A DNA stretch of 64,000 bases from Aricia agestis (GCF_905147365.1 NC_056406.1:5902501-5966500); one strand, 5' to 3'. Shown: positions 44,481 to 57,129, numbered from the stretch's first letter. Translations and numbers: made by a program. The notes: generated from the letters alone by a model not told the origin.

Positions 44481-45226
44481 CGAACAATACCCATCTACCT
44501 GAGATGCGTGTGCTGATTTTGAATTATGAGAATGTCTATTGAATTCACTTGTTCGAAATCGATTTGAATTGAAATCGAAATTCGAATTGCTCGCTTTGCA
44601 TCTTTATACTGTGTTACATTGTACAAGACTCTAGGTACCTAACACAAACTTCTACCTTCAGAAGCCAGATACTTATTTTTTTTAAACAACTACTCTCGTT
44701 TTTATCTATCTGTTACTTTTTTTAACAATAAAAAATTCGTTACATAAGGCAAATAAAAAAATAGTATTTTTTAATTTTTCAGCAGTTAAAGGTCTACCAG
44801 GATTAATGGCAAATTTGGATGGCAGATTTTCAAAAAATATCCTTGATCATTAGATAAATTTTTATATTTGTATGTTCCACACACAGAATCAGCCGCTATA
44901 AGGAAAAAAACCGGCCAAGTGCGAGTTGGACTCGCCCATGAAGGGTACCGCAGCAGCAATAAGGTTTATTTCTATGAAATTAAAAGGTTTTTGATTTATT
45001 TTTATATTTCAGTTGATTTAATGAAAGTTAATTTAAGGTTTACCATTTATGACGTATAAAAAAAACTACTTGCTAGGTCTCGTTCAAAACAATTTTCGTT
45101 GGTAGTTTTTATAGTAATGTAAATTATATATTTTTTTACACTTATCATGCCCCTACTTTAGAAATTAGAGCGCACATTTTACCACTTTGGAAGAGTCTCT
45201 CTCGCAAACTATTCAGGTTAGAAAAA

Positions 45227-45746
45227 ACCGGCCAAGTGCGAGTCGGACTCGCGCACCGAGGGTTCCGACAGCTTAAAGGTATTATAGACCTGAGTATTTG
45301 GTATGAATTTCAATTTAATACCTCTACGCGTTTATGAGGAAATGGGTAGTAAGTTTAAAATTATTAAAAAAATATATATTATGTGATGTAACTAAAAATT
45401 TATGGTTTTCGTAATTTTTCCTTTATCTATGCTATAAGACGTTGCTTCGTACCAAATTTCAAGATTCTGAGTTCACGGGAAGCACCCTGTAGGTTTTGAT
45501 TCCCTTGCAAGTGTCGAAAATTTGCGGCATAAACGGCTGTATCTTTTGATTGCGTTGGCTTAGAAGTTTGATTTTTTCACAGCTTCAAGGGACAGTAGAC
45601 CTGAGTAATTGATATAAATTTCAGCTTCATACCTCCACGCGTTCCTGAGAAAAAGGGTCTTGACAGACGGACGGACGGACAGACGGACAACAAAGTGATC
45701 CTATAAGGGTTCCGTTTTTTCCTTTTGAGGTACGGAACCCTAAAAA
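45227..45746 (+). repeat. GGCCAAGTGCGAGT-family repeat
   Basis: Head CCGGCCAAGTGCGAGTCGGA, tail AGGTACGGAACCCTAAAAAA; internal GACCTGAGTA(T/A)TTG(G/A)TAT duplicated within. Confidence 0.8.
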
Positions 45747-45839
45747 ATAATGTTAGCAACCTCAATATGATTTTTGAAGACCTATTTATACATTTCATAG
45801 ATACCCCACAGTCCCACACGCATAGGTTAGATGAAAAAA

Positions 45840-46075
45840 AAAATTGTTTCAGTTGTACCGATGAGGACCCCTAAAATTTTTAATATTTTTTTTTCATTTT
45901 TGTATTAAAATCTTAATGCGGTTCACATACTACATCTACTTACCAAGTTTCAATAGTAGGTGTAGCTCTTATAGTTTCGGAGAAAAGTGGCTGTGACATA
46001 CGGACGGACAGACAGACAGACAGACATGACTCCGATAAGGGTTCCGTTTTTTGCCATTTGGCTCCGGAACCCTAA
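45840..46075 (-). repeat. TTTTAGGGTTCCG-family repeat, inverted
   Basis: Ends TTGGCTCCGGAACCCTAAAA; contains TACCAAGTTTCAATAGTAGG and a GACAGACAGACAGACA array. Confidence 0.75.
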
Positions 46076-46402
46076 AAAGGATCAAAATGTTTTACTCCAA
46101 TTACCTCTAAATTATAGCTACAGTCAATTTATTTTCTCACTTTTTGCCATCAGATTCTGGTAGACCTATACTAACTCTCAAGTTCAAATCGAATCTATAT
46201 TAAAATATATAAACACCAACCACACAACCACAATATTATAAATTATGCCCTTTATTGACCCTTACCTGGTACTCTAATAAGTAATAACTAATAAGAAATA
46301 CTTTTTGTATAGAGCATAGAGATTCTGTTGTACGACTGAGATATTTTGTATGCTTTTACGTACCAATCTTATAAGATTTACGCCCGCACTCGAAGGATAT
46401 TT

Positions 46403-46515
46403 TTTTATGAAATAAGGGGGCAAACGAGCAAACTGGTCGCCTGATGGAAAGCAACTACCGTCGCCTATGGACACTCGCAAGATCAGAAGAGCTGCAGGTG
46501 CGTTGCCGGTCTCCG
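46403..46515 (-). mobile_element. SINE/LINE tail fragment
   Basis: TTTTTTTATGAAATAAGGGG through GAGCTGCAGGTGCGTTGCCG only; head missing. Confidence 0.85.
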
Positions 46516-46625
46516 AGTACCTACGTAAGTTAAATAATTGTCTTGATGCAAAATATTAACTCGTTTCAATGTTTAGTTCATATTGCAAGGATCATACAAT
46601 AATATAGGTAGGTACTAGGTACTTA

Positions 46626-46982
46626 GGTTGGGTTGCACCAGAGACGTGGTCAAAGTTATGGTTATAGTTAAGGCTAACTTTAACTTTAACCTTAGCTTTG
46701 ACCACAGAATTTGACAGATGACAGCTGGTCCGACAATACTTGAAATGAAATGTGGGCGGGGGCGCTGCTGGTAAAGGAGAACTGTCAAAAATTGCGTTTT
46801 TGTATAATGACAACGTTAGTTCCTTTCTTCGCCACGTTCATCTAAAGCCTTGTCGAGCTCAATAAGCTCAAGGTTATGGTTAAATATGACGTCCATTTTT
46901 TACTTTAACCAAAGATTTGACATTTTGCATTGTAGTTATAGTTGTTAAAGTTATAGTTAAAGTTAGTTGGTGCAACCCAACC
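46626..46982. mobile_element. MITE, GGTTGGGTTGCACC family
   Basis: GGTTGGGTTGCACC at the left and GGTGCAACCCAACC at the right. TTA precedes it and TAA follows, so the duplication is not exact. Same core as 14999-15391. Confidence 0.85.
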
Positions 46983-47244
46983 TAACTTACCATATCGGTA
47001 CAAAAAAATAATGTACCCAACATGGGGTACAATTTAAAAATTATAGAGTTAATGCTAAATAGTCATAATTATGGCATATTATTTTTCAATGAAAATCTGC
47101 TGTTTTGTTCAACGGTAAGGTACGTCTATTTTTTATAAAGAAAATATATTTTTTTAAGTCGCAAAAACCGCTTACGTTTTTTATCTCCATCGCCAACAAT
47201 AACACTAATTAATAAAAAGTTCATTGAAAAAACAAACAACAGCG

Positions 47245-47432
47245 CCCTGTAAAACTCTGGAACGAACTGTCACCAGCAATACCATCTACAGAAGAAGAGA
47301 CCGTAATCCCTCTTAAAAGGCCGGTAACGCAGCTGCAGAACTTTTAATGTTGCAAGTATCCATGGGCGACGGTAGCTGCTTGTTATCAGGTGACCCGTTT
47401 GCTCGTTTGCCCCCTTATTTTATATAAAAAAA
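47245..47432 (+). pseudogene. 3' end of CR1/Jockey-group LINE, plus strand
   Basis: One frame reads PVKLWNELSPAIPSTEEE then LKRPVTQLQNF and stop; compare KLWNELSPTVFP at 8.4 kb. The 3' tail TCAGGTGACCCGTTTGCTCG leads to an A-rich end at 47432. 5'-truncated. Confidence 0.75.
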
Positions 47433-47953
47433 AACATTTCTACTATATCACCACCAAAATTAACGGTTTCGAGTGATGATGATGCTACTGCTGATGCTGA
47501 TGTTGTCGCCATCAGAGCCAGCCTGGGAACCATCTCTGCGCTCTCCCATTACGCGTGATACGGGGAATCACCGGCAGGATCATGTTGAGGACTCACACAC
47601 CGCTCGGAGAACGGTCTTGATAAGAGATGTTATCTCAGAAACATTGGAAGTAATGTAGGAAGTGATAGTAATTTTAACCGACTTCAAAAAGGAGGTTATA
47701 AATAATTCGACCCGTAACATATATGCAATTAAAAGACGAATACCACGAAAAAAACTTTCATTGATTAAAAGACTACTTATTTTATAATTAGTCCATTGAC
47801 TTATAAGGTAAATAGATTATTACTACGATTATTTTGGCATAATTAAATACCACTCACCCCTATACTTGACGTGAGTTTAGAAGTTTTTTAACCACCTTCC
47901 AAAAAGGAGGAGGAAATGACCGATTCAATTTTAATTTTTACAAAAACGGCGAA

Positions 47954-49054
47954 TAGACTAGCACGAGTCGGCGCATGAGTACCGAAAACTATTCCACCTC
48001 AACTTTTTTATACGATCCTCTTCAAATTGCCCTCCTGATGATATAAATGCATGTTGCCATGGCGCAACCCGGTGCCATATTGTTTAAACAAACATTGTTT
48101 AAACAATTGCAAGAAATTGTTATTTTTCAACCGGACATTTTTTTTAATATTCTTTATTGAAATACAAATAAAAAAGATCCTATGACTTTTCACGATAAAG
48201 TTAATATTTTTAAAGATATGAATTTTTAAAGGTTTGAAAAATCTCAAATTTAGGTAATTTCGACCCAAGAAAAATATATTAAAAAAAATAATAATGTCTA
48301 AGTTATATATATTTTTAAAATCTCTTTACAATATTTAATGATATTATTAATAGAGATTCAAAAAATTTTCGTTGTTTATATCTTTTTTTATCTTAGCAAA
48401 TGTAGACAAAAATTGTGTTTTTTGTATGGGATGAGATATATTTACTTACATTTATATAAACTTTATTTTAATTTTATTTTTAATTATTAAAGTACAAATA
48501 TAATTAAGGATTTTGTGAAAACCTCAAGTGCCTAACTGTTACTATTATTGATTACGAGCAAAAAGGCCAAAAAAATCACTTTTCTTGTATGGGAGCCCCC
48601 CTTAAATAATATACTTTTTTTATTTTTAGTATTTGTTGTTATAGCGGCAACAGATATACACAATCTGTGAAAATTTTAGAAGTCTTAGTAATAGGGTTTA
48701 CTAAGACTTCGTTGTCTGTCCGTCTCTCTGTTCGTCTATATGTCTCCAGGCTGTATCTCAAGAACCGCTATAGCTAGACTTCTGAAATTTTTACAGATTG
48801 TGAATATCTGTTGCCGCTATAAGAACAAATACTAAAAATAAAATAAAATTAATATTTAAGGAAGAATATATATACAAGAAACGTGATTTTTTTTTGCCTT
48901 TTTTGCTCGTAACCAATAATGGTCACAATATGGCACCGGGTTACGCCATGGCAACATGCATTTATATCATCAGGAGGGCAATTTGAAGAGGATCGTATAA
49001 AAAAATTGAGGTGGAATAGTTTTCGGCACTCATGCGCCGACTCGGGCTAGTCTT
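47954..49054. mobile_element. 1.1-kb foldback with about 130-bp outer arms
   Basis: AGACTAGCACGAGTCGGCGC and CTCCTGATGATATAAATGCA (47954-48082) recur inverted at 48925-49054. Inside, two head-to-head fragments of the GGCCAAGTGCGAGT family (TTGTTATAGCGGCAACAGAT and its complement) form a second pair of arms around about 48700. Confidence 0.85.
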
Positions 49055-49092
49055 CTAGACTTACTTCTAAGTAATCGTTGAACATACACAAA

Positions 49093-49182
49093 TAAAAAAA
49101 ATATCCGCAGCCGAACATATTATATAACCCGGAGGGGAATATAATATGTTCGGCTGTGGATATATTTTTTTTGGAAGTCGGT
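49093..49182. repeat. Hairpin CCGCAGCCGAACATATTATAT
   Basis: CGCAGCCGAACATATTATAT and ATATAATATGTTCGGCTGTG form about 30-bp arms (one mismatch in the core) around AACCCGGAGGGGA. Confidence 0.88.
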
Positions 49183-49650
49183 TAAAAAGATGCAGTTTAC
49201 TTCTAAAGTCTAAAATGTACTTCGTTCTCAAGTTAACTCATAAGTCATAACCAAGAATCTTATATATTACTAGATGTCCCGCGCGGCTTCGCCCGCGTAA
49301 ATTAGGAATTTTACGGTAATCGTACATTTTCCCATACAAAATAGCTTATGTCCCTACTCCCTTCACTTGGTCTACTCTATATCTGTGCCAAATATTGCCA
49401 TAAAAATTGCTCCAGTAGTTCGTAATTTCTAATATTTCCCCCGTTTTTCCCACATTTTCCTGAGTTTCTTCGGTCGTATTAGTCTTAGCGTGATAATATA
49501 TAGCCTATAGTCTTACTCGATGAACTATCTAACACTGAAATAAGTTTTTAAATCGGACCTGTTGTAGTTCCTGAGATTAACGCGTTCAAGCAAACATACT
49601 CATCATACTAAATAACAAACAACAATATCATACATGGTATGATATGGTAG

Positions 49651-49652
<2 letters not shown>

Positions 49653-49685
<33 letters not shown>
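49653..49685. repeat. (ATG)n microsatellite
   Basis: About 11 GAT/ATG units; produces poly-Met and poly-Ser ORFs that are artefacts. Confidence 0.95.
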
Positions 49686-49687
<2 letters not shown>

Positions 49688-51069
49688 TGTAATTTGCATA
49701 GTAGCAAACTTTCCGTTCTTAAAACAACGCCGATACTCCCAAACTTGTATCTATAAAGAATCAGGAGTTCTCTCAGCGCCTTCCGAACCACGGTATACCA
49801 GGTATACCTCGATGCAAAATCTTACGTCTTGTTGGTAGCATATGCTTAGAATACTTCTCACGAAACCGAAGTCACCACATGTTTCCCTATAAATTTTGAG
49901 GAGTTCCCTCGATTACTTTTGGTCCTTCATCAGATCACCACTTTTGTGAATAGAATACCAAATTGGGATGATACCCTATATACCAAAAGAAAAATTTTGA
50001 AAATCTGTTAACAAACGGCGGAACACCTCCCCCATTTTGAAAGTCGGTTAAAATTGTAGCCTATGTGTTATTCTGATGTATAAGCTATGTATGTGTGAAG
50101 TTTCATTAAAATCCGTTCAGTAGTTTTTGCGTGAAAGAGTAACAAACATCCATACATCCAAACAAACTTTCGCCTTTATAATATTAGTAGGATCACGTCA
50201 TAACTCATAAGTTAATAAGCAATTCCCTTTTTTATAATTTTAAGGGTTTATCATGTAGATTCGCTTGATGATGCTAGTCATGCTTCTTTAATAATGAAAA
50301 ATTTCAATTACATATTACACTTCCTTCCACTTCTCATACAATAAGATCTTAAGCGTTTTATAGTATGGGAACTATCTGTGCAATCAATTACAAGACGGAA
50401 CAAAGCGCCAGCATCCCATCTGTCCATCTTGACCCTACTAATCGTCTAATGCCTCTCCCGGGGTACCGCTACCTAAAAAAACAATGGCGGTATTGTGAAT
50501 CGGTGTTGGCGCATCCGGCCATTTCCGGATCGAACCCGTTCGAACCGGTTTGCCTTGTTTATGGTAATTTGGAGCTTTATTGTGATAGTTTGTTTCTGCG
50601 ACGTGAGATCCGGGGATGCTGTCAAATTGGATTAGCGGTCGTGTATCATTGTTCGCCAAAAGCGTAACTTGCTTTTGCTTAAATGCTTTTTGTTTTGTAA
50701 TCTCTTTTTTTTGTTTTGTAATTGTCCATTCTTTTAGGTGTGCTTGCAGCTTTGTGGACTACAAAGTATTTGGTTTTGTCCATTATCCTTTTTCTTAAAA
50801 AATATTAACCGAAATGAGTAGAAGTGGGATTAAACTTAGCAGTTACGACAGGTCTTATCATGCCGGCAAACTGTTTACTGATGACAATTTCTATGAAAAG
50901 TATAATCGATAAACCCTAAATTATCGCAGAAAAATTGAATAGGTAGTCCTGTGTTAGTTTCTCCGATAGATCTTCAATGCTTAGGTAAAATTATAATATG
51001 ATTATTTATATGTATTTTTTCATCATACTCATACTCACTTATGCGTTTGAACTAGGAACGAAACTATAG

Positions 51070-51121
51070 TTATATGTAGTAATGTTATAGTATAGTTATA
51101 GTAAGTTAGTGCAACCCACCC
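51070..51121. mobile_element. Terminal fragment of a GGGTTGCACC MITE
   Basis: GTTATAGTAAGTTAGTGCAA CCCACCC is a right end; TTA then separates it from the full copy at 51125. Confidence 0.75.
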
Positions 51122-51124
51122 TTA

Positions 51125-51483
51125 GGGTGGGTTGCACCATAACTAATTATAACTGTAACTTTAACTATAACTACAATGCAAAATGTCAAATCTTTGGTTA
51201 AAGTCAATAATGAACGCCATATTTAACGATAACTATAGAGCTCGACAAGGCTTTAAATGAACGTGGCGAAAAATTCAATGTCATCATACAAAAACGTAAT
51301 TTTTGACAGTTTTCCTTTACCAGCAGCGACCCCACCCACGTTCATTTGAAGCCTTGTCGGGCCAGCAACAGACATCTGTCAAATTCTGTGGTCAAACTTA
51401 AGGTTAAAGTTAAGTTAGCCTTAACTATAACCATAACTTTGACCATAACTGTAACTATAACCACGCCTCTGGTGCAACCCACC
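51125..51483. mobile_element. MITE, GGGTGGGTTGCACC family, opposite orientation
   Basis: GGGTGGGTTGCACCATAACT at the left, CGCCTCTGGTGCAACCCACC at the right; the core is inverted relative to the copy at 14999. Confidence 0.86.
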
Positions 51484-51958
51484 ACAAATCGATGTCTTAA
51501 TACATAATTATAACTTAATAGCTTACATATTAATAATATAGGCATATTATTCAGAAAACATAATTACTAGTAACATTTTCACAAACATCTGTGGCTGTGT
51601 CAGGTGTACCGTGGTCCGTGTACGGTGACTACTGACTGGCCTATGTCTGGAACTGTACATTATGCCTCATTAACCTACTTATTACTTACGTCGACGACAA
51701 CAAAGAACGTCGGTCAAATACATGGCGACATTAAAATCACATAAAATTTCGGTGATATCATAAAAATTAAAGCAATACGAAATAGCGTCTTTCGAAATTT
51801 ATTTGTAATTTAGTCGATATCGGTGAAAACAAATGTAATTTTATGTTAGGGTAGGAAGTGGCTTTTGCTTTGGTTTGAAAGTTTTAGATTTTTCTCATGT
51901 AACGACTATCATACTATTTCTTTAAACTTTGAATAGTAGGTACTGTGAAAAGTGTTTA

Positions 51959-52059
51959 GCAATGAGAAATATTATGTAGGAAAATTTAGTATTTTTTGAG
52001 GAAGAACATTATTCTTCTTCAAAAAATACTAAATTTTCCTACATAATATTTCTCATTGC
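51959..52059. repeat. 101-bp near-perfect hairpin, arms about 47 bp
   Basis: GCAATGAGAAATATTATGTA opens the left arm (to about 52006), and the right arm closes with TACATAATATTTCTCATTGC. One mismatch (G/A near the loop) in about 47 bp, with loop CATTAT. Confidence 0.95.
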
Positions 52060-52329
52060 ACATTTGCCATGTTATGAACTTATGAGGTGCTGGCCGAGAA
52101 ATTATTTGGTCGGGCTATGTCTAGTCCAATTAGTGTAGTCGTAATAAGTCTTTCAAGCATTTTCTCTTCCGAACTTCTCTAATCTCTTAGCATTACATAG
52201 CGTTAAGCTTTACAGCGTTCTTAGTCTTCGAATCATTTTTTACTACGAAATACATTTTTTTTATTTCAATTTATTCGTAGACCGTAGTACTTTCATAATT
52301 TCGCGCATTGTCCGTGCATAACCGTCCCG

Positions 52330-52510
52330 GAACAAGTACCATCCATCACTGCACCGGTCTGTCGCACCTTCGGCGAAGTCCCCCGGTGGTGTTTATGCAA
52401 ATATTGGCAATTAAGCTAAGGTAACGGTCTTAACCCTCCGGCAGCTGGACGCGCCATTATCTCGTGGGGTCCACACTGTTAGATAAACATTGCAAATCCT
52501 TTCGGCTACC
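52330..52510. promoter_or_regulatory. GC-rich patch with POU octamer (candidate regulatory)
   Basis: ATGCAAAT at 52395-52402 followed by ATTGGCAATTAAGC, with GTTAGATAAACATTGCAAAT at about 52469. Octamer, homeodomain and GATA/forkhead-like sites cluster here. Not testable without comparison. Confidence 0.22.
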
Positions 52511-52904
52511 GGTTTCAAGTGTTGCGAAATATTTTTATTATTATTTTTCAAATATTTCTATGGGTTTTGTGCATAGACATTAAATATTATTATTAATTAC
52601 TTAACATTGTTTTTGTCAAATATTGATAATTAAAATTAATTCTAAAGTGCTTTCAGTGCTAACGTCCTGTATCTATAATAGTTATCGTATCTACTCTATA
52701 CGATAATTATTATCTTTAGTTAATAGTAGATTCGCGTATATTATAGCATTAGCAATTTCGTGTACATTCATATACCTACTTAGATACATCTCCGTCCCCA
52801 AAAATAACTAATAAGCAAAGAATATGACCAGGGGTGTCATTTTTACGAAACACACATATTATTATGCTAAACATAATTATATACCTCCCGTGAAATTAGT
52901 CTCG

Positions 52905-53060
52905 GACAACTGACCACTGGGCCCAATTGACCCCTGTAATCTGACCTTGGGGTCATCTGGACCAACTGGACAAAGGTGGACGGTGAAAAAAACTCGGATT
53001 GGTTTTACTCTCATAAAGAACTAACTGACCCCTCATTACTGGGTACGATATGACCCTTTG
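52905..53060. promoter_or_regulatory. Cluster of nuclear-receptor half-sites (TGACC)
   Basis: TGACC-type sites at 52911, 52928, 52942, 53026 and 53051 and GGGTCA at 52950. TGACCTTGGGGTCA (52942-52955) is an everted pair, and TGACCTTG is the extended half-site of FTZ-F1/ERR-type receptors. Confidence 0.33.
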
Positions 53061-53940
53061 TATGGTCCCTTTGAACGTAGGATTAGAGGTGTAACGGATA
53101 ACAGATGAAAGACCCTATTATGAAACGTGTTTGCTATTCTTCGGAGATTCAATGAGATATTTTTTACCTCATCGCATTAACGGGTTAAGATAATTTATGT
53201 CCACAAGTTTTGTCACTTTTTTACCTACAGTGTAACTTACGATGTGTCTTAAATAGTATATGAAACATTAAAATTTCAATTGTACTGGGATATTTTAAAA
53301 TAGGTGTAGTATTATTAAATTTCCTGTGTAACCCATTACCCATTTGTATTTGTAACTCAATCAAAGCATTGCGCAGATTAACATTTTATTGGTAGAAATT
53401 GATTAAAAATATCATACGAAACACAAGATAATCGCTAATAACATAAACGCTATGTCACTTGACCTTCCATTTGGTTAAATTAGCCGTGCAGTAACTAATT
53501 TTTAAACCGTTTGGTATGGAGATACTTTAAGTACCGGGAAAGGACATAGAATACTTTTAATCCCATAAAATTGTGCGGTTTCTTGCGCGATTTTTAAAGA
53601 TGGGAAAATGCCCTTTTATGTCTGGAAGAAACCCGCGCTCAAAGCGGTAAGACCGCCAATTTGCGTTTTTCCAAATTTTTTTTCTAACTTTGTATTTTTT
53701 ATGTGTGCAATTAAAGAGTTTAGGTATTATTAATATGGCCGAACATTTTGGGCATTAATAAGCGTTGTGCCCAGCTCCAGTTCCGGGTGGTTTAAGGCTT
53801 TACGTAGTTCCATTTCCAGGTACATTTCATAACCATGGGACATACGTCACGCGGTATTGTGGCTATGAGAACCAATTGCGTATGAGTAATTGAGTAGTAC
53901 CGTATATTTGCATACACTGTTGCAGATTACGATTTCTATT
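53060..53940. other. No gene recognised
   Basis: AT-rich; a fragment of the TACTTT(A/G)AGT(A/C)CCGGGAAAGG repeat at about 53520-53570 and nothing else firm. Confidence 0.45.
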
Positions 53941-53951
53941 TCTACTACAAA

Positions 53952-54097
53952 GGGAGATCGCAGACGGCACACTTTTTGTGTGATCGAGTCTGCGGCTTAC
54001 ATACAGTCTGCATGGCCGCAGATGATGGTCGCGCCATGCCGACTGTATGTGCGCCGCAGACTCGATCACACAAAAAGTGTGCCGTCTGCGATCTCCC
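53952..54097. mobile_element. Foldback MITE with 45-bp perfect, about 65-bp total TIRs
   Basis: GGGAGATCGCAGACGGCACA and its exact mirror end the element. The first 45 bp of each arm are identical, and the next 20 bp differ at about 3 positions. Overlapping ORFs on both strands are products of the arms. Confidence 0.93.
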
Positions 54098-56439
54098 AAA
54101 AGGTTGAGTATTTACTTTATGTGACGTTACACGAAAATTCCGTTGAATTGTTTTCATCGAAAACGATGGTCTAGATATTGCAATTTTGATATTTTCTTTT
54201 TTATGTTTTAAGAGTCCGTATACGAAATTTTGCCGATTTCGCTCATTTAACAGACGTGATTTAACAGTTAAAATACAGTATTTCTATAAGTTTTAATGCA
54301 CAACATGTAAGATCATTTCAATTATAATCTAATGTTGCAGCTAGATTTTTTATTTTTTTTAAGTATCTTTAAATAATCCAACTCAAACCCGCGACAGTTT
54401 TGTGATTTTTGCTGTAAAAGGTTTAGAATATCACCTGTTTATGGATTGTATTGACGTCTTAACGGTATGAAAAAAATACAATGTACTGTTGAGAAAGTCG
54501 TCTATACAATGTTTACCACTTTAATATAAAAAAACCCTTTAAAAACCAGAATACCTATAACTGCCCGCTAACTTGGCAATCGTCCTTTTTCACCCGGCAT
54601 ATGAAAGACGGGCTCTCTTCATGCTCACATGAAGAGAGCAGTAGAAAAGATAGTACGGGCTCTTAATGTTTTTATGAAAAAGAAATCTGATGTCAACATC
54701 AACATCGGTAGAGCTGCTACCGAAAATCCATAAGAAGGACACGGCTCAGGATGTAGATGATGGCGCTTACTGTAAGATTTGTCGTTTAGTATAAAATCGT
54801 CGCTAGTTCCATTCTAGAACACGTTTATCTTCATCCGTGGACCGTGCCCCTCTTTAAAAAAAATGTCAATACGTTAAAACTTATTTTAAATCGCTTTCCA
54901 AAAAAGGAAAATAGTCTATGTTCGACTGAGGCTTATTTTTAAGCTATTGCATAGCTTTTATCGCGAGCTTTCAGCGCGGGGACCGAATCAAGAAATTCCG
55001 TAACGAAAAAATCCTAACACCAACCCACTCCGACCGACACATCTGTGACGGTCGATGTGGCGTTGCATCGCGTCTAGCTTCGTTTCAGTTCGGCAGACTT
55101 TGGCACGGTGTTTGTGTGCGTGCGACTAGAAGTATGCGAATTATAATTGCATAAGTTGATAACAATGCTAAGCAATCAATTTACCGCGGCAGTCCCGAGT
55201 GTCACACGTATTTTTATTATTTCTATTTATTTCGTCCGGCACAATTTTTCCCTCACAAACACATATGACATAGGGAGGTGCGGGAGGTAGGGGAGGGCTA
55301 GACCTAACACCTACAGTGACTAAACAAGGGGTGTGTCATATCTCTTCTCCCACGAGAGCCGCGTGCTGCCTGAAATATTAAAAATGTGCGCCTGATAGTG
55401 TAGTGGGGGTGTCGTTTATTGGTCAGTGGTATTAAAACGGTAATAAAGGTATTTAAGAATTGTATGAATTGTTTTAGCGGGCTTAGATTATTCCAATTTA
55501 GCGCTAGATTACTATCGAAATAAACGAAACGAATTAAACGAAACGAATGTAGACGAAAAATTGTATTTTTTGTATGAGAGCACCCCTTAAATATTTACTT
55601 TATTTTAATTTTATTATCAAATAATCAAGTACAAATATAATTAAGGATTTTGTGATAATTTCAAGTGCCTAGCTGTTACCATTATTGATTACGAACAAAA
55701 AAAAGCAAAAAAAAAATCACGATTCTTGTATGGGAGCCCCGCTTAAATATTAACTTTATTTTTAGTATTTGTTGTTATAGCGGCAACACTGTGACCCAAA
55801 AGAAATACACAGGTATTTCTTTTGGGCCGCATTATAATTGTAGTTATCTAATAGTCACCTGCCGAAATCTATCAGCTGTTATTAGCAAGTATACCGCAAT
55901 ATCAGAAAAACCAACGGTTTAATATCTGATTAAGTTTTATTTTCTGTTCCCTAAAATAATACTTTAAGTAGGTCCTTTTAATATTATGTTCCCACTCAGA
56001 CAGGTTTAATGACTATGAATTTAAATTGAATGCAGATTTTGACATAAACTTTTTCAGTAATACTTTTCATGTAGCACCTCCATCGTGGGTATCGCAGACG
56101 CAATAGATTTTCAATTGTTATGCGGGGATTGATGGGTTAAGAATTAATATAATTAGTGAAAGTTAAGTAATTATTAAAGGCCTTTGACTGCGGCCGTAAG
56201 GAATTCATTTAAGTCTAAAATGTGTATCCTTTATGGTCTCTTGTGTAATATTATGTTTAAATATCATTGCCGAAATAGAAGGATCGAAAAAGCCCACCCA
56301 ATCAGTTTAGTCACTGACACATCTAGAGTCATTTTGACATGACTCTGTTGCGCCAAAATTCGTTTTTCCAGGATAAAAAGTATCCCTTGGCCTTTCCCGG
56401 GACTCTAAAAGGGTTTATAAAAATATTAGTAATTAGTAT

Positions 56440-57120
56440 GGATTTGAACTTGAAGTCAGGGTCTAATAATACCGATTAATAGTTATATCACCCAATTGCT
56501 ATTACACCTGCTCCAAACATTTATCTTACCCACCATATTATTTCTGTACAAATTAAGCTCAGTACTTCCGCCTCGAAAGCTCGGGCCAAGGCCACCCAGT
56601 ACAACATATTGTATGCTATGCAAGGTGTATTAGATACTATATCTATATTCCATTCGATGCCCGAGTTAGATAATCGGCTATATAAATTATATATTCCTCG
56701 GCACGTGCGAATTATATTGAAATTATGTTAAGCTTTGCACATTTAAACCATTTGTAAAATATTATGGAAATCAAATGATTTTTTACTCGCGAAAAGTGTT
56801 TAGTATTGCAAATCAATTTGCCATCAGTCTGTTACTTAATATTTATATTCTTACAATAAATTAACACAGCTTTTGTATTAATTTACATTAAAGATCGTGA
56901 TCAATATGTTATATTATAAATATTATAAGCGGTGTATGAATCTATCCTTACTGATACTCGCTATTCTAAGTCCGTTTTTGTTATTATTAAAAAAACAACA
57001 CAAGTTAAAAAAAAGATAAAAAAATACACCAATATCCCCCAATACGACGTTACCGTTCGACGCCAGAAAGTCTGCGCACACACGCGCGCATCACCCACAC
57101 ACACAGCCGCGCAGATAGCT
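56440..57120. other. No gene recognised
   Basis: AT-rich sequence with one short CA-type run near 57080-57107. Confidence 0.45.
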
Positions 57121-57129
57121 GTGACTCAC

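Noticed and set aside
49603..49838. ORFs with poly-Ser and poly-Met runs
   Set aside because: Artefacts of the ATG microsatellite.
50365..50667. 100-codon plus-strand ORF
   Set aside because: An overlapping 73-codon ORF lies opposite; composition and lack of any recognisable motif do not support a gene.
53863..54174. Three overlapping ORFs with nearly the same peptide on both strands
   Set aside because: Generated by the long inverted arms of the foldback at 53952-54097.
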